From Cupriavidus pampae (GTDB taxonomy: Bacteria; Pseudomonadota; Gammaproteobacteria; Burkholderiales; Burkholderiaceae), in NCBI RefSeq assembly GCF_914271485.1, contig NZ_CAJZAG010000010.1, positions 124,001 to 188,000 on the forward strand: a stretch of DNA of 64,000 nt, written 5' to 3'. The notes under the pieces are model-generated. The model made no database searches. It was not told the DNA's origin and worked only from the letters and a program-made list of their open reading frames with translations. The position numbers were made by a program, and so were the translations under genes. Of the stretch, positions 1 to 8,037 are shown piece by piece. How positions within the stretch are numbered: position 1 is the first letter of the stretch; every line of letters starts with the position of its first letter.

Positions 1-476
1 CCCACCATCGACTCGATGCGCATGCGCAGGAAGAAGATCAGCGCGACGGCGAGCCCGGCAATGGTCCCAAGCGCGGTGGGGCCGAGCAGGCCCACGCTGT
101 TGGCAGCGACGGTGTCGGCACCGGAGATGGCGACGCCCATGCAGCCGAACAGCAGGATCGTGACCAGCGCGTCGGCAGCCAGATCATAGAAATGACCAAA
201 CTTGCTGCCTTTGCCGCTGATCCGGGCCAGTTCGCCGTCGGTATGGTCGACGAAGTTCGACAGCACGATCAGGAGCGCGCCGACGTTGGTCCACAGATAG
301 CCACCGCGCGTCAGCGCGATCGCGCCAACGACACCGATCAGCAGACGGACCGTGGTCAGATGATTGGGCGTGACGCGGGTGTGCTTAAGGGGTCTGACCA
401 GGCGCCGCGCGAGGCGGGCATCCCAGGTCGGCGGCAGAGGCGGCTCGTCTGGAAAATTTGTCGAATTGTTGTTCAT
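1..476 (-). CDS. CDP-alcohol phosphatidyltransferase family protein (C-terminus outside window)
   Basis: Membrane enzyme that would transfer a phosphoalcohol from a CDP-linked donor to an alcohol acceptor, as in phospholipid synthesis. The first 158 residues are present and the gene runs off the left edge. The family signature D-x2-DG-x2-AR-x8-G-x3-D-x3-D is complete, with Asp77, Asp80, Gly81, Ala84, Arg85, Gly94, Asp98 and Asp102, just after a first membrane segment (about residues 43-75). Two further hydrophobic segments follow. The ATG at 476 gives a hydrophilic, Pro/Asn-rich leader of about 40 residues. The acceptor alcohol cannot be told. Family call is secure from the signature; the exact product is unknown. 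Confidence 0.87.
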   Translation of the reverse strand, partial: MNNNSTNFPDEPPLPPTWDARLARRLVRPLKHTRVTPNHLTTVRLLIGVVGAIALTRGGYLWTNVGALLIVLSNFVDHTDGELARISGKGSKFGHFYDLAADALVTILLFGCMGVAISGADTVAANSVGLLGPTALGTIAGLAVALIFFLRMRIESMV

Positions 477-735
477 CCGGAAACTGTCCAGAAGCTAGGG
501 AGATGCAGGGGAATTTTGCTGCTAATTTTGCCGCTTTGACTGCGCGACAGCGAAACCTCGAACAGTACGCCCGCCACCTGCGATTGACAAGTATCCCCGG
601 GGACAGGTGTCGGGCGGGCGCGCTCTGGCGCGAAAGAATACTCCAACTCGCCGGGCGGCGTATCTGAGCACGGACGCGAACAAAGCGATACACTGCGGTT
701 CTTGACTAGTCGTTCCATAATTCGTACAACATCAC

Positions 736-1302
736 ATGGCCAGACCCAAAGCATTCGACAAGGACCGCGCGGTGGACGCCGCCATTGACGTGTTCCGCCA
801 ACATGGCTTCGAGGGCACCTCCACCGAGATGCTGACCCAGGCCATGGGGATCGGCCGGCAGAGCCTGTACGACACCTATGGCGACAAATGGAAACTGTAC
901 TGCATTGCGGTCGAGCGTTACTGCGATAAGGAAGCGAGCGCTCACATTTCTACTTTGCGCGGTACAGTGCGCGCGGTGGACGGTATCGCCGCCATGATCG
1001 CGCGCGTGGTGGCTGAGGCGGACCATGCCTGCCTCGGCGTGCACTCGGTTTGCGAGTTTGGCCACGGGCGCGCCGATCTGGCGGCCATCCATACCTGGTC
1101 GTATCGCGTGATTGCCTCGGCCATTGCCGCGCGCGCCGCGGAAGCGCAGGCCGCGGGCGATGTATCGGCATCGCTGGCACCGGACGACATTGCGGCCTAT
1201 GTCATGGCGAGCTTTTCCGCGATCCGCCTTGCCGCGCGCGGCGGCGCGGGCGCGGCGCAACTCGATGTGCTGGGGTCGATGACCCTGCGTGCGCTGCGCT
1301 GA
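736..1302 (+). CDS. TetR/AcrR family transcriptional regulator
   Basis: One-component repressor of 188 residues. The N-terminal helix-turn-helix (about residues 8-55, ending in the typical QSLYDTYGDKW recognition and linker region) is clear, and the rest is an all-helical ligand-binding domain with no recognisable ligand. It lies 46 bp upstream of a quinone oxidoreductase on the same strand, with a perfect palindrome in the gap, so it probably represses that gene and perhaps itself. A degenerate version of the palindrome lies at 704-715, just before this gene. Such regulators next to oxidoreductases often sense electrophiles or quinones, but that is inference here. No strong ribosome binding site precedes the ATG. 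Confidence 0.9.
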   Translation: MARPKAFDKDRAVDAAIDVFRQHGFEGTSTEMLTQAMGIGRQSLYDTYGDKWKLYCIAVERYCDKEASAHISTLRGTVRAVDGIAAMIARVVAEADHACLGVHSVCEFGHGRADLAAIHTWSYRVIASAIAARAAEAQAAGDVSASLAPDDIAAYVMASFSAIRLAARGGAGAAQLDVLGSMTLRALR

Positions 1303-1320
1303 TTTTTTTACCCAATTCTG

Positions 1321-1332
1321 GAACGATCGTTC
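1321..1332. promoter_or_regulatory. Perfect palindrome, likely TetR operator
   Basis: GAACGATCGTTC is a perfect 12-bp dyad between the TetR gene and the oxidoreductase, 16 bp before the downstream ATG. A related sequence (8 of 12 matches) is at 704-715 before the TetR gene. Short dyads with a central CG are typical TetR-family sites. The assignment to this regulator is inference from position. Confidence 0.6.
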
Positions 1333-1348
1333 AAATAAGGAGCTTTAC

Positions 1349-2317
1349 ATGAAGGTCATCACGATGCAACGTCCCGGCGGACCGGAGGTCCTGCGACTCG
1401 AGGAACGACCGGACCCGGTGCCCGGGCATGACGAAGTGCTCGTCGACATCGCTGCGGCCGGCGTCAATTTCATGGACATCGGCGTGCGCGGCGGTGCTTT
1501 CTGGAAACAGGAGGGCGAATCGATGCCTCTGGGCGTCGAAGGTGCGGGTCGCGTGGTCTCGGTGGGTCCCGGCGTCACGGATCTGCGGCCCGGTCAGCGC
1601 GTCGCCTGGGTCTACGTGCCCGGCAGCTATGCCGACCGCATCGTCGCGCCGGCAAACGCACTGGTGCCAATTCCCGACGACATCGACGATCGCACCGCAG
1701 CCGCCGTGATGATGCAGGGCATTACCGCGAGCCATTTCGCGACGGATTTTTACCGTACTCAGCCAGGCGATATCGCTCTGGTACATGCGGCGGCTGGCGG
1801 CGTGGGGCAATTGCTCACGCAAATCATCCGCCTGCGCGGCGGCAGCGTGATCGGCCGCGTCTCGTCTGCCGATAAGGTCGCCGCCGCGAAGACGGCCGGT
1901 GCGGAACATGTGATCGTCGACACCAGCGGCGACTTCGCGGATGAGGTTGTGCGTCTGTCCGGCGGCGCCGGCGTGCACGTGGTGTACGACGGCTCCGGCC
2001 CCACCACGTTCAGAGACTCGGTGGCGTCGTTGCGCCGCTCCGGCACGCTGTGCTGGTATGGCCCCGTGCTGGGCGGCCCCGGCCCGCTCGACATCATGAG
2101 CCTGCCCCGCAGCATCAAGATCGGCTATGCGGTCTATCGCGATCATGTCCCCACGCCAGCCCTGCTGCGCGAGAAGACGAACGAACTGTTCGACTGGATC
2201 CGCGATGGCAGGCTGCGCGTGAACATCGGCGGCATCTATCCGCTGGCCGACGCGGCCAAAGCCCACGTCGCCATGGAAAGCCGCGCCACGACCGGCAAGC
2301 TGTTGCTGGTGCCCTGA
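1349..2317 (+). CDS. Quinone oxidoreductase, zinc-free medium-chain dehydrogenase family
   Basis: NAD(P)H-dependent reductase of quinones or enones, cytosolic, 322 residues, the normal length for QorA-type enzymes. The N-terminal GroES-like half contains the family sequence GVNFMDIGVRGG (about residues 38-49). The nucleotide-binding half has AAAGGVG at 147-153. The cysteine and histidine zinc ligands of true alcohol dehydrogenases are absent, as expected for this subfamily. The ATG at 1349 is chosen over an upstream in-frame start at 1289 because AAGGAG sits 6-11 bp before it and the upstream part overlaps the TetR gene and its operator. The stop codon directly abuts the convergent cynS stop. 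Confidence 0.9.
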   Translation: MKVITMQRPGGPEVLRLEERPDPVPGHDEVLVDIAAAGVNFMDIGVRGGAFWKQEGESMPLGVEGAGRVVSVGPGVTDLRPGQRVAWVYVPGSYADRIVAPANALVPIPDDIDDRTAAAVMMQGITASHFATDFYRTQPGDIALVHAAAGGVGQLLTQIIRLRGGSVIGRVSSADKVAAAKTAGAEHVIVDTSGDFADEVVRLSGGAGVHVVYDGSGPTTFRDSVASLRRSGTLCWYGPVLGGPGPLDIMSLPRSIKIGYAVYRDHVPTPALLREKTNELFDWIRDGRLRVNIGGIYPLADAAKAHVAMESRATTGKLLLVP

Positions 2318-2788
2318 TCAGAACGGCTTGGTCGGCAGATACTTGCCGTCGAGGGTGATCACCGCGCGGTGACCGCCCTCGGGGTCCGCCACCTTCTTGA
2401 TATCAAGCTTGAAGTTGATCGCGCTGATGATGCCGTCGCCGAACTGCTCATGCACGAGCGCCTTCAGCGTGGAGCCGTAGACCTGCACCATCTCGTAGAA
2501 GCGATAGATGGTCGGATCGGTCGGCACGCCGCCCGGAATGCTGCCGCGGACCGGAATGGTCTGTAGCAGCCGGATGGCGTCCTCGTCGAGGTCCAGGCGC
2601 GCGGCGACGACCTTGGCGACGTCGGCCGGCAGCGGATGCTGGCCCAGCAGCGCGGCGGTCACGAACGCGACACTCAGGCCGGTGCCCTCGTTGATCTGTT
2701 CGAACGTCAGGCCCTTGCGGTCCTTCGCGTCGATGATGACGTCCGTCAGGTTCTGGCGGGTGGTCTGGGTAACTTGCGATTGCGGCAT
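2318..2788 (-). CDS. cynS: Cyanate hydratase (cyanase)
   Basis: Converts cyanate and bicarbonate to carbamate and CO2; carbamate then breaks down to ammonia and CO2. The 156-residue length equals that of the E. coli enzyme, and the catalytic Arg96, Glu99 and Ser122 fall at exactly the E. coli numbers. An N-terminal helix-turn-helix-like domain (about 1-85) precedes the decamer-forming catalytic domain. A good AGGAG lies before the ATG. It is the second gene of a cynTS operon, 39 bp after the carbonic anhydrase that recycles its bicarbonate. Its last base is adjacent to the stop of the convergent oxidoreductase, leaving no room for a terminator between them. Confidence 0.97.
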   Translation of the reverse strand: MPQSQVTQTTRQNLTDVIIDAKDRKGLTFEQINEGTGLSVAFVTAALLGQHPLPADVAKVVAARLDLDEDAIRLLQTIPVRGSIPGGVPTDPTIYRFYEMVQVYGSTLKALVHEQFGDGIISAINFKLDIKKVADPEGGHRAVITLDGKYLPTKPF

Positions 2789-2827
2789 GTACGGCTCCTG
2801 GCAGGTAGGAATCTGACTCGCTGGCGA

Positions 2828-3487
2828 TCAAGCCGCCTTGCCGAGTCGGGGGGGTGTGGCGGACACCGTACGGTGGTCCGCAAGAGAAACAAACTGTTGC
2901 GTGATGCCGTCGTAGGCATCGATCGAGCCGGTCCCAATGTCGTAGACCCAGCCATGGATATTCAGGCGACCCTGTCCGAGCGCCTGCGCCACGGACGGAT
3001 GCGTCTTGAGGTTGGCGATCTGCGCGATCACGTTCTCGCGCACCATGCCGTCGACGCGCGCCTTGTCGCTGTCGTGGTGATGCGAGGCGTTCACCGCCTT
3101 GGCCGCATCGGCATGTCGCAGCCAGCCCGCCACCGATGGCATATGGTCGAGGCACGTGCAGTTGGCCACGGCGGTCATGGCGCCGCAGTCCGAGTGCCCG
3201 CAGATCACGATGTCGCTCACGCCGAGCCCGACCACCGCGTACTCCACACTCGCCGAGACGCCGCCCGGCTGCACGCCGTACGACGGCACGATATTGCCGG
3301 CATTGCGGATGACGAACAGATCGCCGGGCTCGCGCTGCGTCAGCAACTCGGGCACCACACGGCTATCCGAGCACGCGATAAACAGCGTGGGCGGCTTCTG
3401 GGTGGTGGCCAGACGCTGGAACAGCTCGGTGCGCTTGGGAAACTCTTCGCGCTGGAACTTCAGGAATCCGTCGATCAGGTCTTGCAT
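2828..3487 (-). CDS. cynT: Beta-class carbonic anhydrase of the cyanate operon
   Basis: Hydrates CO2 to bicarbonate, replacing the bicarbonate used by cyanase so the cell is not depleted during cyanate breakdown. It has 219 residues. Zinc ligands Cys39, His98 and Cys101 and the Asp41-Arg43 dyad of beta carbonic anhydrases are present. The start at 3487 follows GGAG at a good distance and begins with the family-typical [11 protein letters not shown]; the open frame extends to 3610 but that part covers the cynR control region. First gene of cynTS and divergent from cynR, the same arrangement of regulator and first two genes as in E. coli. No cynX-type transporter gene is adjacent. Confidence 0.95.
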   Translation of the reverse strand: MQDLIDGFLKFQREEFPKRTELFQRLATTQKPPTLFIACSDSRVVPELLTQREPGDLFVIRNAGNIVPSYGVQPGGVSASVEYAVVGLGVSDIVICGHSDCGAMTAVANCTCLDHMPSVAGWLRHADAAKAVNASHHHDSDKARVDGMVRENVIAQIANLKTHPSVAQALGQGRLNIHGWVYDIGTGSIDAYDGITQQFVSLADHRTVSATPPRLGKAA

Positions 3488-3577
3488 GTCTCGCTCCGTT
3501 GGGGGCATCGCTAACTCGTTGATGCAAGGATCGTCGTTGCGCGCTATTACGTCCAAGACCGGTTTATTATGTTTTGC

Positions 3578-3592
3578 ATTGGTAAAACCAAT
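3578..3592. promoter_or_regulatory. Dyad in the cynT-cynR intergenic region, likely CynR site
   Basis: ATTGGTAAAACCAAT is a perfect inverted repeat (6-bp arms, 3-bp spacer). It contains the T-N11-A core expected of LysR-type sites (T at 3579, A at 3591) and lies 44 bp before cynR and 90 bp before cynT. Position and symmetry suggest the CynR binding site. Confidence 0.65.
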
Positions 3593-3636
3593 ACCAAGAC
3601 CGATATCCATCCCGTCACCCGCCCCCGGACGCCCCC

Positions 3637-4581
3637 ATGCTGCTGCGACATATCCGTTACTTTCTGGCCGTCGCCGAGACCGGCAACTTCACGCGTGCGG
3701 CGGAAATCGTGCACGTTTCCCAGCCCACGCTGTCCCAGCAGATTCGCCAGCTCGAAGATGCGCTGGGCGCGCAGTTGTTCGATCGCTCGGGCCGCACCAC
3801 GCGGCTGACCGACGCCGGCGAGGCCTATCTGGTTCATGCGCGCCGCGCGATCCAGGACCTCGAGGCCGGTCGTCGCGCGATACACGACGTCGGCGAACTC
3901 ACGCGTGGCAACCTCAGGCTCGCCATGACGCCGACGTTCACGCCCTACCTGTTCAGCCAGTTGATCGTCGCGTTCAACGCGCGCTATCCGAATATCTCGC
4001 TGAACGTCCGCGAGATGCCGCAGGAACGGGTGGAGCCGTTGCTCGCCGACGATGGGCTCGATCTCGGCATTGCGTTCGACGATATCCACCTGCCCGAAGT
4101 GGAAGCGCTGTCGCTATTCGAAGAGCCGCTGGCGCTGATGGTCAGCACCCTCCATCCGCATGCGCGACGGCGCACGGCGCTGGGGGCGTCAGAACTTGCG
4201 AAGGAATCGATGGCGTTGCTCACGCGCGAGTTCGCTACGCGTGGCTACATCGAGCGCTACTTCGCGCCGCTCGGCATCGTGCCGCGCATCATGATCGAAG
4301 TGAATTCCGTGTCGGGCGTGATCGAGGCGGTACGCAGTGGCCGCTTTGCCACAGTGCTGCCCTCGGCCATTGCCAGCGTGTATGAGGACCTGCGCATGCT
4401 GAAGCTCGAGGTACCGCTATCGCCACGGCGTGCCGCGGTCCTGCAGCGCAAGGGCGCCTATCAGACCGCGGCAGCTCGGGCGTTTATCGCGTTTGCGATG
4501 GAGAGTCTTGGAACGGTGTTGCCGACTGCTGGCGCGATTGCGCAACCGATTGTGCGACATGACGCGGGTAGTGCTGCGTGA
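3637..4581 (+). CDS. cynR: LysR family regulator of the cyanate operon
   Basis: Transcriptional activator that would respond to cyanate and turn on cynTS. It has 314 residues with an N-terminal winged helix-turn-helix (about 1-60, [22 protein letters not shown]) and a C-terminal periplasmic-binding-like effector domain (about 90-295). It is divergent from cynT with a T-N11-A dyad between them. The gene name rests on the context, since LysR effector domains alone do not reveal the ligand. Its last 98 bp overlap the tail of the convergent membrane protein gene at 4484-5071. Confidence 0.88.
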   Translation: MLLRHIRYFLAVAETGNFTRAAEIVHVSQPTLSQQIRQLEDALGAQLFDRSGRTTRLTDAGEAYLVHARRAIQDLEAGRRAIHDVGELTRGNLRLAMTPTFTPYLFSQLIVAFNARYPNISLNVREMPQERVEPLLADDGLDLGIAFDDIHLPEVEALSLFEEPLALMVSTLHPHARRRTALGASELAKESMALLTREFATRGYIERYFAPLGIVPRIMIEVNSVSGVIEAVRSGRFATVLPSAIASVYEDLRMLKLEVPLSPRRAAVLQRKGAYQTAAARAFIAFAMESLGTVLPTAGAIAQPIVRHDAGSAA

Positions 4582-5071
4582 AGCGCGTTGCCGCGTAGAT
4601 CGCGACCACCGTCAGGATCGCCCCGGCACCTGGCCGCGTACGCATCACGAGGTCAGCGCCGATCAAGCCCAGGAAAGCGAGTGCCCATACACCCGAGATC
4701 ACGTAGTTCGTGCGTACGAAGGTCGGATTGCTCCACAGCTCCGGCGCCACGCGTTCGCGGGCGTACTGCAGCGTGAATGGCATACCGATCGCCATCGAGG
4801 CCAGCACGACACCCAGCAACCCCGCGTCTACCACCATCCGCACCTGCGCAATGGACCAGGCCGGCTGCTCGCGCCAGGCGTAGAGCGCCAGCGCGCCGAA
4901 CAGGATCACGGTGCCGACCTCGAGCACCTTGACCGGCTGGCCGCGCATGGCGTCGCGGACGATCAGTGCGAGTGCGGCCACCGCGCCGGCGGTCAGGCCG
5001 GCGAGAATGCCGGAAAGGTGTTCGACGATGGCAAAAGCGAGGAAGGGGGAAAAACCCAGCAGGATATTCAT
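4484..5071 (-). CDS. Integral membrane protein of unknown function
   Basis: 195 residues with five or six hydrophobic segments (roughly 3-20, 23-40, 48-65, 80-98, 120-140 and 145-162). The N-terminal half resembles two-helix hairpins with a Trp-rich turn (YAWREQPAWS). The C-terminal 35 residues are hydrophilic and Gln/Ser-rich. I do not recognise the family; the general plan resembles small inner-membrane septation- or NnrS-like proteins. The ATG follows CCGGAG at a normal distance. The 3' end lies antisense to the last 98 bp of cynR, so either this stop is genuinely late or the C-terminal tail is dispensable. No cyanate role can be claimed. Confidence 0.7.
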   Translation of the reverse strand: MNILLGFSPFLAFAIVEHLSGILAGLTAGAVAALALIVRDAMRGQPVKVLEVGTVILFGALALYAWREQPAWSIAQVRMVVDAGLLGVVLASMAIGMPFTLQYARERVAPELWSNPTFVRTNYVISGVWALAFLGLIGADLVMRTRPGAGAILTVVAIYAATRFTQHYPRHVAQSVAQSRQQSATPFQDSPSQTR

Positions 5072-5140
5072 CTTGGACTCCGGTGAGGGCTGGCTCTATT
5101 GCCTTGCCCGGTTGCGTGAGTCCATCGTATGTAGCGACAG

Positions 5141-5216
5141 TGAGCCGAAAATGAGCCGCGAAAAACTTGCGCAGCAAAACAAGAGAGCGCCCGGAGGCGC
5201 CCTCATTTTCGGCTCA
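5141..5216. repeat. 15-bp perfect inverted repeat enclosing a GC hairpin
   Basis: TGAGCCGAAAATGAG at 5141-5155 is exactly repeated in reverse complement at 5202-5216, with 46 bp between. Inside lies a second hairpin, GCGCC-CGGA-GGCGC (5187-5200). The element sits in the gap between the divergent starts of the membrane protein (5071) and the DUF3563 gene (5288), an odd place for a terminator. It could be a fold-back RNA leader for DUF3563, a palindromic mobile unit, or a protein-binding site. Confidence 0.6.
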
Positions 5217-5287
5217 TTCGCGGTCCTTAGCCTTTGCCACATCGACGCACGACAACCGTCGCGGTCGAGATCCCAAAGGAGACTGCC

Positions 5288-5434
5288 ATGTTTGCGAAAC
5301 TGATTGCCTGCCTCAATCGCTGGATGGAAACGAGCACGCAGCACCAGGCCGATGCCTGGCTGGCCGGGTCGGCAGACCTGCCCGAACTGGAGCGCCGGAT
5401 GCGCTCCCTCGATGAGAACGGCTGGCACCATTGA
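5288..5434 (+). CDS. DUF3563 family micro-protein
   Basis: 48-residue protein matching the DUF3563 pattern: MFxxL...W, an acidic/Gln-rich middle, and the hallmark LERRMRSLDENG near the C-terminus. The family is frequent in Burkholderiaceae and its function is not known. The ATG follows AAGGAG; an upstream in-frame start at 5234 lacks such a site. It is downstream of the palindromic element at 5141-5216 and converges on an MFS gene 25 bp away. No membrane segment or signal peptide is apparent. Confidence 0.85.
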   Translation: MFAKLIACLNRWMETSTQHQADAWLAGSADLPELERRMRSLDENGWHH

Positions 5435-5459
5435 GGCGCCCGCCCGGGAGTCACTTCCC

Positions 5460-6779
5460 TTATTGCTGATGTGTACCCAGTGCGCGGTTGATACGCAGCG
5501 CCACCAGCGTACAGACCGCGCCTGACAGCAGATACACGCTCACGGCCACCAGACCGAAGCGCGCCGACAACCCCAGCGCGACCAGCGGCGCGAACGCTGC
5601 CCCGAACAGCCAGCCGAAGTCCGTCGTCAATGCCGCCCCCGTATAGCGGTAGCGTCGTTCGAAATTGGACGTGACCACACCGGCCGCCTGGCCGTAAGAC
5701 AGGCCCAGCAGCCCAAACCCGATCAGGATGAACATGTTTTGCCCGGTGGCACCGCCATCGAGCAGCCATGGCGCAAACAGACTGAAGATGCCGATCAGTA
5801 TCGCCATCGCGCCGAGCATCGAGCGCCGCCCGATGCGGTCGGCGATCCATCCTGACAGCACGGTACCGACGATCGCGATGGCCGCGCCGACGATCTGAAT
5901 CGCCAGTACGTCGGTTACCTCCTGCGTCTTGTGCAATTGGATCCACGACAACGGAAACACCGTCACGAGGTGGAACAGCGCATAGCTCGCGAGCGCCGCG
6001 AATGCGCCCAGAAAGATGTTGCCCGACTGCGCGCGCATGATCTCCACGGTGCCGATCGGCTCGAGTTCCACCTCGTCCAGCAGCCGCGTGTATTCATTCG
6101 TGACCACCAGGCGCAGCCGCGCAAACAGCGCCACCACGTTGATCGCAAACGCCACGTAGAACGGATAGCGCCAGCCCCAGTCGAGGAACTCGGCCTGGCT
6201 CAGGCTCGCATGCAGGAACAGGAACAGCGCACCGGCCACGATAAATCCGGTGGGCGCGCCCAACTGCCCGAGCATCGCGTACCAGCCGCGCTTCTCCGGC
6301 GGCGTGTTGAGCGCGAGCAGCGACGGCAGCCCGTCCCACGAGCCACCAAACGCCACGCCCTGCAGAAAGCGGAATATCGACAGCAGCACGATCGAGGTCG
6401 TACCGAGCGTCGCATAGGTTGGCAGGAAGGCGATACCCACGGTCGCGGTGCCGAGCAGGAACAACGATGCGGTCAGCTTGGTGCCGCGTCCCCATCGGCG
6501 CTGGATGCGCATGAACAACGATGTGCCAAACGGGCGTCCGATAAACGCAAACGAAAAGACCGTGAACGCCAGCAGCAACCCTTCGAGTTCGCCCGCGAAT
6601 GGGAAGTACACCGAGGGGAAGACCAGCACCGACGCGATGCCGTACGTGAAGAAGTCGAAATACTCCGAAGCACGCCCGATCACGACGCCCGTGGCGATTT
6701 CAGCCGGTGCAATCTGCCCATGCCCCGGGGCGGGAGGTGCAGCCGGCGACTCGCGATGCTGATGGGTCAGACTCGACAT
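5460..6779 (-). CDS. MFS transporter, metabolite:H+ symporter (MHS) type
   Basis: 439 residues and about 12 membrane segments. Typical MHS features are GRASEYFDFFTYGIASVLVFP at the first helix, a basic loop after helix 2 (GRPFGTSLFMRIQRRWG) and the loop RxLQGxAFGGSW near helix 4. The family imports organic acids, shikimate, proline-betaine or related solutes with protons; the substrate here is unknown. The ATG follows AGGAG. It is transcribed away from the cyo operon, with 138 bp between the two starts. It has no enzyme partner, so context does not narrow the substrate. Confidence 0.88.
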   Translation of the reverse strand: MSSLTHQHRESPAAPPAPGHGQIAPAEIATGVVIGRASEYFDFFTYGIASVLVFPSVYFPFAGELEGLLLAFTVFSFAFIGRPFGTSLFMRIQRRWGRGTKLTASLFLLGTATVGIAFLPTYATLGTTSIVLLSIFRFLQGVAFGGSWDGLPSLLALNTPPEKRGWYAMLGQLGAPTGFIVAGALFLFLHASLSQAEFLDWGWRYPFYVAFAINVVALFARLRLVVTNEYTRLLDEVELEPIGTVEIMRAQSGNIFLGAFAALASYALFHLVTVFPLSWIQLHKTQEVTDVLAIQIVGAAIAIVGTVLSGWIADRIGRRSMLGAMAILIGIFSLFAPWLLDGGATGQNMFILIGFGLLGLSYGQAAGVVTSNFERRYRYTGAALTTDFGWLFGAAFAPLVALGLSARFGLVAVSVYLLSGAVCTLVALRINRALGTHQQ

Positions 6780-6917
6780 CGTGGCTCCTAGTCAACAAAT
6801 TTTTGTGAGATGCGGCGTACTGCAATCACAAGAATAGCGCCTAAACTGCGATAGGAAACCCGAAACGTTGCTGGACCGGGCCCAGCCTGGTGTATTTCAA
6901 ACATCACTTCAGCGAAT

Positions 6918-7988
6918 ATGCGACGCTCAGACTTGGCGGTGCGATCACATTTCGGGGTGCGAGGGCTCGCCAAACTCGTCACCGTGTCCGGCCTGCTAAT
7001 AGGCCTTGCAGGATGCAATGCAGTACTGCTTTCGCCGTCTGGTGACATGGCGGTGCGTCAGCGTGATCTGATCATCATCGCCACGTGCCTGATGATGTTG
7101 ATCATCGTGCCGGTGATCACGATGACGCTGGTGTTCGCGTTTCGCTATCGCGAAACCAACAAAGAGGCGACCTACAACCCGGACTGGGACCATTCGACCA
7201 CGCTCGAACTCGGCATCTGGGCCGCGCCGCTGCTGATCATCATCGCGCTCGGCGCAGTCACGTGGGTCAGCACCCACCAGCTGGACCCGTACCGCCCGCT
7301 GACCCATATCGATGAACGCCGCCCGGTGCCTCCGGGTACCCAGCCCCTGACCGTGGAGGTCGTGGCGCTGGACTGGAAGTGGCTGTTCCTGTACCCCGAC
7401 CTGGGCATCGCCACCGTCAACGAACTCGCCGCCCCCGTCGATCAGCCGATTCGTTTCAAGATCACCGCCAGCGCGGTGATGAATTCGTTCTTCATCCCGG
7501 CGCTCGCGGGCCAGGTGTACGCGATGCCAGGCATGGAAACCAAGCTGCATGCCGTGATCAATCGCGCGGGCGTCTATGACGGCTTCTCCGCCAATTACAG
7601 CGGCGCCGGCTTCTCGCACATGCGCTTCAAGTTCCACGGAATGTCCAACGACGATTTCGCGCGCTGGGTCGCCAAGACCAAGGCGGATGGCACCCAGTTG
7701 TCGCGGGATAAGTACGTCAATCTGGCCAAACCCAGCGAAAGCGAGCCGGTACAGCACTTCGCCAGCGTGGCGCCGGGGCTGTACGACGCGATTCTGAACC
7801 GTTGCGTGGAGGGCGGAACGTGCCGCGCCGATGTCATGGCGCTCGATGCCACGCGCGGCAAGTTCGATCCGTCCGCCTACGTCTGCACCGCCAGCAACAC
7901 GACGGGGCTGGACGCGGCGCTCAATCCGCCAGCAGTTGCCGGCGACGCGGTCGCCGACGCGCTCGGCAATCGCCGCTTGGTTCGCTAA
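6918..7988 (+). CDS. cyoA: Cytochrome bo3 ubiquinol oxidase subunit II
   Basis: Quinol oxidase subunit II, 356 residues, exported as a lipoprotein: hydrophobic leader and lipobox LAGC with Cys33, then two membrane helices (about 48-72 and 90-110) and a periplasmic cupredoxin domain. The copper-A motif of cytochrome c oxidases is absent: the region reads YSGAGFSHMRFKFHGMS, without the two cysteines, which marks a quinol oxidase. It is longer than E. coli CyoA because of an extended C-terminus with two extra cysteine pairs. First gene of cyoABCD. The ATG at 6918 has a weak ribosome site; it is kept because it gives a well-formed signal peptide. Confidence 0.95.
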   Translation: MRRSDLAVRSHFGVRGLAKLVTVSGLLIGLAGCNAVLLSPSGDMAVRQRDLIIIATCLMMLIIVPVITMTLVFAFRYRETNKEATYNPDWDHSTTLELGIWAAPLLIIIALGAVTWVSTHQLDPYRPLTHIDERRPVPPGTQPLTVEVVALDWKWLFLYPDLGIATVNELAAPVDQPIRFKITASAVMNSFFIPALAGQVYAMPGMETKLHAVINRAGVYDGFSANYSGAGFSHMRFKFHGMSNDDFARWVAKTKADGTQLSRDKYVNLAKPSESEPVQHFASVAPGLYDAILNRCVEGGTCRADVMALDATRGKFDPSAYVCTASNTTGLDAALNPPAVAGDAVADALGNRRLVR

Positions 7989-8037
7989 TCCGCTTCTTAG
8001 AAACCCCTGATGGCCGTAATGGCCTTTGGTGATCAAC

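Noticed and set aside
702-721. TTGACT and CATAAT as a promoter for the TetR gene
   Set aside because: The spacing is only 8 bp, too short for a sigma-70 promoter.
6803-6831. TTGTGA and TCACAA arms before cyoA as a regulator site
   Set aside because: The 17-bp spacer does not fit a CRP/FNR-type dyad and the match is only six bases per arm.
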